This document shows, piece after piece, positions 1 through 4,656 of a stretch of DNA of 5,322 nucleotides. The stretch spans positions 1-5,322 of the forward strand of contig DLAP01000033.1 in the NCBI GenBank assembly GCA_002493965.1. The letters are read 5' to 3'. How positions within the stretch are numbered: the stretch's first letter is position 1; each line of letters begins with the position of its first letter. Origin of the DNA: Clostridiales bacterium UBA7044. Lineage in GTDB: Bacteria > Bacillota > Clostridia > Oscillospirales > Oscillospiraceae. The translations under genes were made by a program, and so were the position numbers. The notes beneath the pieces were generated by a model. It had not been told where the DNA came from. It ran no database searches and saw nothing but the letters and a program-made list of their open reading frames with translations.

Positions 1-56
1 GTTATTCCATAATTTCGTGCGCACTGGCTCAGAATGACACGGTTTTTCGACAGCCT

Positions 57-81
57 GAGGCTGCCTCCACGAGGCAGCCTC
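57..81. repeat. Perfect 11-bp palindrome in the metG downstream region
   Basis: GAGGCTGCCTC (57-67) and GAGGCAGCCTC (71-81) are exact reverse complements separated by CAC. Neither side is followed by a T-run, so it does not look like a standard intrinsic terminator. It lies just beyond the metG terminator. It could be a dispersed palindromic element or a 3'-end stabilising hairpin. The sequence to its left (1-56) has no convincing ORF and may be the edge of a repeat, but one copy alone cannot show that. Confidence 0.6.
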
Positions 82-99
82 TCGCTTTCGTAAATCGGG

Positions 100-144
100 A
101 AAAGCGGGCAGGATACCGAGTTTGGTATCCTGCCCGCGATTTTT
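100..144. terminator. Bidirectional Rho-independent terminator after metG
   Basis: A perfect 14-bp stem (104-117 with 124-137) encloses a 6-nt loop, GAGTTT. Reading the minus strand, the stem is followed by TTTT (103-100), which fits termination of metG, whose stop codon is at 168-166. Reading the plus strand, it is followed by GA and then TTTTT (140-144), so it can also stop transcripts entering from the left. Stem strength and the two flanking tracts are seen directly; bidirectional function is inferred. Confidence 0.9.
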
Positions 145-165
145 ATACGGAATCCGCGCTTTGTC

Positions 166-2127
166 TCAGCACAGCTTGGCTCCAGCGGGGATTTGATCGT
201 CCAGCATGATGAGATTCAGCTTCTCCTCGCCCTTCTCCGTGTGGACGGCGGACAGGAGCATACCATTGGATTCCTTCCCCATCATCTTTCTGGGGGGCAG
301 GTTCACAATGGCAACTAAGGTCTTTCCCACCAGGTCCTCGGGCTTATAGAATTTGGCGATGCCGGAGAGAATCTGCCGATCCGTGCCGGTGCCGTCGTCC
401 AGGGTGAACTGCAAAAGCTTGTCGCTCTTTTTCACGTTGCAGCAGGCTTTCACCTTCACCGCCCGGAAGTCGGACTTACAGAAGGTATCGAAGTCCACCT
501 TTTCTTCGGTCAGAGGCTCGATCTCCAGGGCAGGCAGTTTCGCCTTGGCCTTGGCAGCGTTGAAGGCGTTGATTTCCTCCAGCTTCTTCACCGGGTCCAG
601 ACGGGCAAAGAGAATTTCGCCAGCGCCAACCTTGCCGCCAGAGGGCAGGACACCGAAGGTTTTCAGGCTCTCCAGGCCGCCGTTTTCCGTGTTCAGCTGC
701 TTAAGGATCCGATCCGCAGTGTCCGGCAGGAAGGGCTTCAGGGAAATAGCAGCAAAGCGGATGCTCTCCAGCAGGTTATACAGCACGGTGCCCAGGCGGG
801 GCTTTGTCTCCTCGGACTTTGCCAGGGCCCAGGGCATGGTCTCGTCAATATACTTGTTGGCACGGCGCAGGAGGACGAAAATCTCATCGATGGCGTCTGC
901 CACCTTCAGCTCGTTCATCTTGGCCTCCACCTTGCCGGGCATAGCCAGAGCCACAGCCTTCAGCTCCTCGTCCACGGCCTCGGGGGTATTGGGGGCCTGA
1001 ATGACACCGTCAAAGTACTTATTGTTCATGGCGATGGTACGGTTGACCAGGTTGCCCAGGATGTTGGCCAGCTCCGAGTTGACACGCTCGATGATCAGCT
1101 CATAGGTCATGATGCCGTCAGCGGCAAAGGGCATCTCGTGAAGGACGAAGTAGCGGATGGCATCCACGCCGAACAGCTCCACCAGATCGTCGGCGTAAAT
1201 CACGTTGCCCAGGGACTTGGACATCTTATCGCCCTTCACCAGCAGCCAGGGATGGCCAAAAACCTGCTTGGGCAGAGGCTCGCCCATGCTCATCAGGAAG
1301 ATGGGCCAATAGATGGTGTGGAAACGGACGATATCCTTGCCGATCAGGTGCAGGTCCGCAGGCCAGAACCGCTTATAGTGCTCGTCGTGATTGCCGTCGG
1401 GATCATAGCCGCAGAAGGTGATATAGTTGCTCAGGGCGTCCAGCCAGACATAGCTGACATGGCCGGGGGCGAAGTCCAGGGGAATGCCCCAGGTGAAGCT
1501 GGAGCGAGACACGCACAGATCCTGAAGGCCGGGCTTCAGGAAGTTATTCACCATCTCGTTCTTCCGGCTCTCGGGCTGGATGAATTCGGGATGGGTCTCA
1601 ATGTGCTCCATGAGCCGGTCAGCGTACTTGCTCATTCTAAAGAAGTAGGCCTCTTCCTCCGCGTCCTGAACTTCCCGGCCGCAGTCGGGGCACTTGCCGT
1701 CCACCAGCTGGCTTTCCGTCCAGAAGGATTCGCAGGGCGTGCAGTACTTACCGGAATACTTGCCCTTGTAGATGTCACCCTTTTCGTACATCTTCCGGAA
1801 GATTTTCTGAACCTTGGTTTCATGCTCCGGGTCGGTGGTGCGGACGAACCGGTCGTAGGTGGTGTTCATCAGATCCCAGATTTCCTTGATCTGGCCGGAC
1901 ACCTTGTCCACATACTCCTGAGGCGTGACCCCGGCGGCCTCGGCCTTTTGCTGGATCTTCAGGCCATGCTCGTCGGTGCCGGTCTGGAAGTACACATCGT
2001 AGCCCTGATCCCGCTTATACCGGGCAATGGCATCGGCTAGGACGATCTCATAGGTATTGCCGATGTGGGGCTTGGCGGATGTGTAGGCAATGGCTGTGGA
2101 AATATAATAGGGTTTCTTTTCTGTCAT
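166..2127 (-). CDS. metG: Methionyl-tRNA synthetase (class I, with C-terminal tRNA-binding domain)
   Basis: This cytoplasmic enzyme charges tRNA-Met with methionine using ATP (EC 6.1.1.10), for both initiation and elongation. At 653 residues it matches the long, dimeric bacterial form. The Rossmann catalytic domain carries the HIGH-type signature HIGN at residues 21-24 and KMSKS at 301-305. The inserted zinc knuckle has two CxxC pairs (C129/C132 and C146/C149). WLDALSNYI at 228-236 is typical of the family. An anticodon-binding helical domain follows at about 345-500. Residues 545-653 form the EMAP/Trbp111-like OB fold (DFRAVKVK, LDDGTG, ILSGIAKFY, NLPPRKMMG). The ATG start is fixed by AAGGAGGAG at 2141-2133, five bases upstream. 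It appears monocistronic, with its own promoter, a T-box leader and a terminator at 100-144. No defect is visible. Confidence 0.98.
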   Translation of the reverse strand: MTEKKPYYISTAIAYTSAKPHIGNTYEIVLADAIARYKRDQGYDVYFQTGTDEHGLKIQQKAEAAGVTPQEYVDKVSGQIKEIWDLMNTTYDRFVRTTDPEHETKVQKIFRKMYEKGDIYKGKYSGKYCTPCESFWTESQLVDGKCPDCGREVQDAEEEAYFFRMSKYADRLMEHIETHPEFIQPESRKNEMVNNFLKPGLQDLCVSRSSFTWGIPLDFAPGHVSYVWLDALSNYITFCGYDPDGNHDEHYKRFWPADLHLIGKDIVRFHTIYWPIFLMSMGEPLPKQVFGHPWLLVKGDKMSKSLGNVIYADDLVELFGVDAIRYFVLHEMPFAADGIMTYELIIERVNSELANILGNLVNRTIAMNNKYFDGVIQAPNTPEAVDEELKAVALAMPGKVEAKMNELKVADAIDEIFVLLRRANKYIDETMPWALAKSEETKPRLGTVLYNLLESIRFAAISLKPFLPDTADRILKQLNTENGGLESLKTFGVLPSGGKVGAGEILFARLDPVKKLEEINAFNAAKAKAKLPALEIEPLTEEKVDFDTFCKSDFRAVKVKACCNVKKSDKLLQFTLDDGTGTDRQILSGIAKFYKPEDLVGKTLVAIVNLPPRKMMGKESNGMLLSAVHTEKGEEKLNLIMLDDQIPAGAKLC

Positions 2128-2143
2128 AGTTTCTCCTCCTTAA

Positions 2144-2177
2144 ATGAAAAGCCGCCCCTGGGAATATCCCAAGGGCG
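2144..2177 (-). terminator. T-box regulated terminator hairpin
   Basis: CGCCCTTGGG (2177-2168) pairs with CCCAGGGGCG (2162-2153) across a 5-nt loop, with one G-T wobble, followed by GC and TTTTCATTT. Its 5' arm holds the CGCCCTT needed by the antiterminator, so the two folds exclude each other. The metG ribosome binding site begins only a few bases downstream, so the hairpin decides whether the coding region is transcribed. Confidence 0.92.
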
Positions 2178-2380
2178 ACGAAATCGACGCGGTACCACCT
2201 TGATTCGCAGATAAAATCTGCCTCATTGGCGCTTTAACGGGCGCACCCGGATGACCTTACCTATCAGGCCATCGGCTCCGAGACCATGTTCCCCCGTGTC
2301 CATCCGTGCCTGCTCTCACCTTGCCAGGCTCTCTGTCCGGTTTTCCCGGGGTACTCTTCTCTTCACAGCCATTGCATATT
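2144..2380 (-). promoter_or_regulatory. T-box riboswitch leader of metG (AUG/Met specifier)
   Basis: This leader RNA senses uncharged tRNA-Met and allows metG transcription to continue when methionyl-tRNA is scarce. The hallmark T-box sequence AAGGTGGTACCGCG is at 2201-2188; its UGGU segment would pair with the tRNA acceptor end. Stem I shows the usual purine-rich motifs, including GAAGAGAAGAGTACC near the 5' end and AAGGTGAGAGC at 2322-2312. The likely specifier codon is ATG at 2287-2285 in the context GAAC-ATG-GTCTC, matching methionine and the gene downstream. AAGG and GCG of the T-box can pair with CGC and CCTT at about 2180-2172 as the antiterminator, which would break the terminator at 2177-2153. 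The 5' limit is estimated from the promoter; the specifier is assigned by context, not by a computed fold. Confidence 0.95.
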
Positions 2381-2386
2381 GTGCCC

Positions 2387-2416
2387 ATTATAGCCCGAAA
2401 GATACGGGTTTGTCAA
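2387..2416 (-). promoter_or_regulatory. Sigma-A promoter of the metG leader
   Basis: TTGACA (2416-2411) and TATAAT (2392-2387) are both perfect consensus hexamers, separated by 18 bp. Transcription should begin near 2380, giving a leader of about 250 nt that contains the whole T-box. The -35 lies about 30 bp from the divergent toxin -35 (2447-2452), so the two promoters are back to back. Confidence 0.9.
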
Positions 2417-2446
2417 CCTTTTTCTTCCGCTCCGATCTCTTATCTA

Positions 2447-2475
2447 TTGACTTTTGCCGGAATCCGGGTTATGCT
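2447..2475 (+). promoter_or_regulatory. Predicted sigma-A promoter of the toxin mRNA
   Basis: TTGACT (2447-2452) and TATGCT (2470-2475) are separated by 17 bp. Each is one or two bases from consensus, so this looks weaker than the antisense promoter, which is usual for type I toxin systems. The start would be near 2482, giving a 5' UTR of about 105 nt before the peptide start at 2587. The assignment rests on hexamers and spacing only. Confidence 0.72.
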
Positions 2476-2502
2476 GTCTGTGGTATCGTAGACTCGGTGC
2501 CA

Positions 2503-2535
2503 GGTGCTACCCATACGGTAGGCGGTTGGCCCCTC
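2503..2535 (+). repeat. Left arm of an imperfect inverted repeat flanking the toxin (mRNA 5' UTR)
   Basis: GGTGCTACCC-ATAC-GGTAGGCGGTTGGCCCCTC matches the reverse complement of 2719-2747 at 26 of 29 positions, apart from a 4-nt ATAC insertion. In the toxin mRNA the three differing positions all become G-U pairs, so the arms can form a continuous helix with one bulge. CTACC/GGTAG inside the arm can also make a small local hairpin with loop CATAC. Confidence 0.85.
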
Positions 2536-2555
2536 TGCTGGGGGGCAGCTTCTTT

Positions 2556-2579
2556 GCCCCCTGACAAAAGAAAGGGGGC
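2556..2579 (+). promoter_or_regulatory. Hairpin sequestering the toxin Shine-Dalgarno
   Basis: GCCCCC (2556-2561) is the exact complement of GGGGGC (2574-2579), with a 12-nt A-rich loop. The 3' arm is the core of the only plausible ribosome binding site for the toxin (GGGGGCGG, 2574-2581). An alternative upstream hairpin, GCCCC 2529-2533 with GGGGC 2542-2546, offers a competing fold. Hidden ribosome binding sites are well known in type I toxin mRNAs; regulation here is inferred from complementarity. Confidence 0.65.
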
Positions 2580-2586
2580 GGTGCTT

Positions 2587-2673
2587 ATGGTTACATATTC
2601 AGAGCTGTTCCATTTCTGTCTCTTGATCGTCGGCATTATCGGCCTCGTAATACAGGCAACAAAAAAGAAGTAA
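2587..2673 (+). CDS. Small holin-like toxin peptide (Hol-Tox type), type I toxin-antitoxin
   Basis: This 28-residue peptide begins MVTYSELFHF and ends with lysines (TKKK). The layout is a short polar N-terminus, one hydrophobic helix at about residues 7-24 (FCLLIVGIIGLVIQ), and a basic C-terminus. It closely fits the Firmicute putative holin-like toxin family, whose members typically start MVTY and end KKK. Such peptides are thought to insert in the cytoplasmic membrane and depolarise or damage it. ATG at 2587 follows GGGGGCGG (2574-2581) at 5 nt; a GTG two codons upstream (2581) is in frame but sits against the binding site. The gene lies alone between metG and eutH, on the opposite strand to both. 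It has its own promoter, a structured 5' UTR and a convergent antisense RNA over its 3' end. Family assignment is from recalled sequence character; toxicity is inferred. Confidence 0.85.
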   Translation: MVTYSELFHFCLLIVGIIGLVIQATKKK

Positions 2674-2707
2674 TCGCCACACCCTTCCAACTGTTGGCGA
2701 TTACTTC
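2661..2707 (-). terminator. Rho-independent terminator of the antisense RNA and of the eutH operon
   Basis: A perfect 13-bp stem, GAAGTAATCGCCA (plus 2667-2679) with TGGCGATTACTTC (2695-2707), encloses a 15-nt loop. On the minus strand it is followed directly by TTTTTT (2666-2661); on the plus strand only A residues follow, so it works in one direction. The stem contains the toxin stop codon (2671-2673) and the T-run lies in its last codons. It is also the first terminator downstream of eutH. Confidence 0.92.
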
Positions 2708-2718
2708 AAAAACACTAT

Positions 2719-2747
2719 GAGGGGCTGACCGTCTACCGGGTAGCACC
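2719..2747 (+). repeat. Right arm of the inverted repeat flanking the toxin (mRNA 3' UTR / antisense 5' end)
   Basis: GAGGGGCTGACCGTCTACC followed by GGGTAGCACC is the partner of 2503-2535. In the toxin mRNA it can pair with the 5' UTR; in the antisense RNA it forms the 5' portion. CTACC/GGTAG also allows a short local hairpin in either transcript. Toxin and antisense terminator both lie between the two arms. Confidence 0.85.
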
Positions 2748-2753
2748 TTTTCT
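2724..2753 (+). terminator. Possible weak terminator of the toxin mRNA
   Basis: GCTGACC (2724-2730) can pair with GGGTAGC (2738-2744) with one mismatch and one wobble across a 7-nt loop, followed by ACC and TTTTCT (2748-2753). Ending here would give a toxin mRNA of about 270 nt that includes the right repeat arm. The stem is modest, so the true 3' end could be elsewhere. Confidence 0.45.
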
Positions 2754-2759
2754 ATGCTC

Positions 2760-2788
2760 ATTATAGCCGAAAAGGGCTGCCTTGTCAA
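2760..2788 (-). promoter_or_regulatory. Consensus sigma-A promoter of the antisense RNA, overlapping the eutH stop
   Basis: TTGACA (2788-2783) and TATAAT (2765-2760) are perfect hexamers with the ideal 17-bp spacer, making this the strongest-looking promoter in the window. The eutH stop codon TGA (2787-2785) is embedded in the -35. The -10 context GGCTATAATGAGCA closely resembles that of metG (GGCTATAATGGGCA). Confidence 0.9.
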
Positions 2789-3876
2789 GCATCCTTCGCT
2801 TTTTCATCTTTTCTGGTCAGCCACATGGCAACGGCAATGGCGCTGATGCCCCCCACCAGCTTCCCAACGATCATGCCGCCCATCATCTCCGGGGCAAAGC
2901 CTGCCGTAAAGCCCAGATGATCCCCGAAGACAAAGGCCGCGGAGACGGCAAAGGCGACGTTTACAACCTTCCCCCGCCCATTCATATCCTTCACCATGCC
3001 GAAGGTGGCAATGGAATTGGCTAAACTCGCAATCAGCCCCGCTGCCGCCGTGTCGTTGATGCCCAAGGTTTTTCCCAGGGCCATGAGGGGCTTTCGCAGC
3101 AGGAGCGTCAGTACATACACCAGAGGGAAGGCCCCGGCCAGGACAATGGCGATGGTGCCCACCGTGGAAAAGCCCTCCGAAATGGGGGCCATGCCGGGGA
3201 TGATCACAAAGCCCGTCAGAGCCTCCACAATGGCGGCGGCCAGCCCCACGGTTACGACGGCCACCACCAACTTCCCGAACCAGGCAAACCCCTTCACCAT
3301 GGCGTTTTCCGCCCGCCACAGGCCCAGGGCAATCAGAGCGGCGATCAATAGAATGGGAATCAGGTTCCGCAGCACCATGGCAACAGGGAATCCCGCCGTG
3401 ACGCCCCCCGCAAACACCCCAAGGGGAATGGTGATCACGCCGCAGAGAATGCCCTTTGCCATGGCGGGCCGGTCTTCCTGCCTTAGGATGCCCATAGCTA
3501 CCGGGATGGTGAAAACCACAGTTGCCCCCAGCATGGAGCCGGTGAGGACGCCTCCCAGCATGGCCGCCTGGTGGTCGGCGGTGAGCTCCATGGCCAGGGG
3601 GCCGCCGCCCATGTCACAGGCGAGAATGGTGCCCGCGAACATGGCGGGGTCGGCGCCCAGGAAAGAATAGACGGGCACCACCACCGGCTTTAAGATGGCT
3701 GCCAGCACCGGCGCCAGGGACACCACACCTACCATGGCAAGGGCCAGGGAACCCATGGCAAGGATGCCCTCTTCAAACTTTTCGCCCAGACCGAAACGGT
3801 TTCCCAGAATGCGATCCAGGGCGCCAAGGACGGCAAAGGCCGCCATAATGGCAATGACTATTTCATGAAATGACAT
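2785..3876 (-). CDS. eutH: Ethanolamine permease EutH
   Basis: This integral membrane protein of 363 residues belongs to the EutH family, which mediates ethanolamine entry, chiefly when little neutral ethanolamine diffuses in (low external concentration or acid pH). The sequence is hydrophobic almost throughout, with about 10-11 likely membrane helices (for example 4-22, 38-62, 104-130, 143-165, 168-187, 200-220, 238-260, 305-325 and 333-354). The family-typical stretch TILACDMGGGPLAMEL is at 83-98, with conserved-looking small-residue segments NDTAAAGLIASLANSIATFG (274-293) and FVFGDHLGFTAGF (316-328). The C-terminus is short and charged. AGGAGG (3889-3884) seven bases before ATG fixes the start. 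It is the last operon gene, 139 bp after eutN, and its stop lies inside the antisense promoter. It is somewhat shorter than the roughly 400-residue enterobacterial EutH but appears complete. Confidence 0.95.
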   Translation of the reverse strand: MSFHEIVIAIMAAFAVLGALDRILGNRFGLGEKFEEGILAMGSLALAMVGVVSLAPVLAAILKPVVVPVYSFLGADPAMFAGTILACDMGGGPLAMELTADHQAAMLGGVLTGSMLGATVVFTIPVAMGILRQEDRPAMAKGILCGVITIPLGVFAGGVTAGFPVAMVLRNLIPILLIAALIALGLWRAENAMVKGFAWFGKLVVAVVTVGLAAAIVEALTGFVIIPGMAPISEGFSTVGTIAIVLAGAFPLVYVLTLLLRKPLMALGKTLGINDTAAAGLIASLANSIATFGMVKDMNGRGKVVNVAFAVSAAFVFGDHLGFTAGFAPEMMGGMIVGKLVGGISAIAVAMWLTRKDEKAKDA

Positions 3877-3904
3877 CGTTTATCCTCCTGATGTATCGAC
3901 TTCT

Positions 3905-3935
3905 CGTAGGGCGGGGGCTTTTCTCCCGCCCTACG
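3905..3935. repeat. GC-rich palindrome in the eutN-eutH spacer
   Basis: CGTAGGGCGGG (3905-3915) and CCCGCCCTACG (3925-3935) form a perfect 11-bp stem with a 9-nt loop. On the minus (operon) strand the stem is followed by AGAAGTCG, not a T-run, so it is unlikely to be an intrinsic terminator. It may be a dispersed palindrome or an mRNA-processing or stabilising hairpin separating eutH from the upstream genes. The rest of the 139-bp spacer (3877-4015) shows only the eutH ribosome binding site and no convincing gene. Confidence 0.7.
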
Positions 3936-4015
3936 GATTTCCTTTGCGGGCGATAATTTCCACGCTCCGAATCGGGCAGTACCTGATAGAGAATCAGAAA
4001 CCCAAAGTCCCGCCA

Positions 4016-4261
4016 TTATCTGCCGGCATTGCCGGCCTCGTCCACAATCGCCACTACCGCCGCGTCTACCGGGGCGTCCATGCAGTAGCGGGAGGCCACC
4101 GTCCCCGTTGCCAGCAGCACCCGGTCTCCTGTGCCTGCCCCTACCTGATCCGCCGCCACAATGCTTTGCCCGTCGCTCTCCACTACCAGAAAGGTCTGCC
4201 CTTGCAGGCATGCCGCCTTTCTCGTGGCCCAGATGGAGCCTACCACTTTTCCTACCTTCAT
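4016..4261 (-). CDS. eutN: EutN/CcmL-family microcompartment vertex protein
   Basis: This 81-residue protein belongs to the EutN/CcmL/PduN family (bacterial microcompartment vertex, BMC-P), whose pentamers cap the corners of the polyhedral shell. The N-terminal MKVGKVVGSIWATRK (1-15) and the C-terminal APVDAAVVAIVD (63-74) are signature segments, and VGAGTGDRVLLATG (40-53) is the family's central strand and turn. Length is normal for the single-domain form. ATG at 4261 overlaps the upstream stop as ATGA, with GGAGGG a few bases before it, which indicates translational coupling. Its presence shows that the operon encodes an actual shell, though the hexameric shell proteins are not in the window. 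Confidence 0.95.
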   Translation of the reverse strand: MKVGKVVGSIWATRKAACLQGQTFLVVESDGQSIVAADQVGAGTGDRVLLATGTVASRYCMDAPVDAAVVAIVDEAGNAGR

Positions 4262-4656
4262 GCTTTTCCCTCCATGATTTCCTTGGCCAATGGCGTCAGC
4301 ACCGCCCCGGGGCCGGGATGGCGGCCCGAAAGAAGCATTTGCCTGGCTTCCTCCGCCGTAATGAGCTGCTTCCGGCCTCCGTCGGTGAACAATACACCCC
4401 AGTTTTTCAGTTCCCGCTGGGCGGCGGTGAGGCTTCCACTTAAAGCCCGGTTCTTAGGCGCTTCCGGAAGTCCCGGGGTGTAGAGATACACCGGCTTTCC
4501 CTCCGCAAGGGCAGTCAGCACCCGCTCCTCCCGGAACCGGAGCAGCTCCCCTAAAGTCAGCGACCCAATCACCACCGCCTCATAGGGCGGTTCTTTTACA
4601 TATTCATATCCCAATTCCAGCCCCGGCTCCCGGCCAACCAGCAGCGCCCGGGTCAT
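4258..4656 (-). CDS. Small ethanolamine-utilisation-associated protein, function unknown
   Basis: This 132-residue soluble protein has no signal peptide or membrane segment. It lies between pduL and eutN with ATGA overlaps at both ends, so it belongs firmly to the operon. Features seen are an N-terminal strand (MTRALLVGRE), a Rossmann-like alternation YEAVVIGSLTLGELL (25-39), a helix rich in Arg and Glu (40-52), a strand KPVYLYTPGLPE (54-65), a basic central part, and WGVLFTDGGRKQLITAEEAR (86-105). It resembles the uncharacterised proteins annotated only as ethanolamine utilisation protein (TIGR02536-like) in Clostridia eut operons; I recall those as longer, about 200 residues, so the match is tentative. 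A flavoprotein-like or nucleotide-binding fold is possible, but I see no catalytic motif. GGGAGGA precedes its ATG. Confidence 0.75.
   Translation of the reverse strand: MTRALLVGREPGLELGYEYVKEPPYEAVVIGSLTLGELLRFREERVLTALAEGKPVYLYTPGLPEAPKNRALSGSLTAAQRELKNWGVLFTDGGRKQLITAEEARQMLLSGRHPGPGAVLTPLAKEIMEGKA

Larger units (their letters stand above)
2661..2753 (-). ncRNA. Predicted antisense antitoxin RNA (RatA-like arrangement)
   Basis: A perfect consensus promoter (2788-2760) and a strong terminator (2707-2661) define a transcript of about 93 nt, starting near 2753. It is convergent with the toxin gene and fully complementary to the toxin mRNA from its last codons through the 3' UTR. This is the geometry of B. 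subtilis txpA/RatA and bsrG/SR4, where a 3'-overlapping antisense RNA promotes toxin mRNA decay or blocks translation. Its 5' part (2747-2719) carries nearly the same sequence as the toxin mRNA 5' UTR, so it may compete with that UTR for the mRNA 3' arm. GCCCCTC within it could also pair with the toxin GGGGGC. No useful ORF lies within it. Existence is inferred from signals, with no expression data. Confidence 0.8.

Noticed and set aside
1138..2040. 300-codon plus-strand frame inside metG.
   Set aside because: It is antisense to the catalytic region of a fully conserved metG and has no Shine-Dalgarno or recognisable domain.
2251..2586. Open frame extending upstream from the toxin peptide, giving a 140-codon reading on the plus strand.
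   Set aside because: It runs antisense through the metG T-box and across the toxin promoter, with no ribosome binding site at its beginning. Only the last 28 codons, starting at 2587, have a Shine-Dalgarno and family character.
2469..2690. 73-codon minus-strand open frame across the toxin.
   Set aside because: It is the complement of the toxin gene and its 5' UTR, starts inside the antisense terminator stem, and has no ribosome binding site.
2667..2707. The 13-bp hairpin as the toxin mRNA terminator.
   Set aside because: On the plus strand it is followed by AAAAAC rather than T residues, so it can act only on minus-strand transcripts.
2503..2747. The inverted repeat as transposon (MITE-like) ends.
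   Set aside because: No target-site duplication is evident just outside the arms, and all arm differences preserve RNA pairing. A mobile origin is not excluded, but RNA structure explains the pattern better.
3858..4211. 117-codon minus-strand frame over eutN and the eutN-eutH spacer.
   Set aside because: Low-complexity Gly/Arg/Ala content and out of frame with eutN, as expected of a shadow in GC-rich DNA; eutN and eutH account for the ends.
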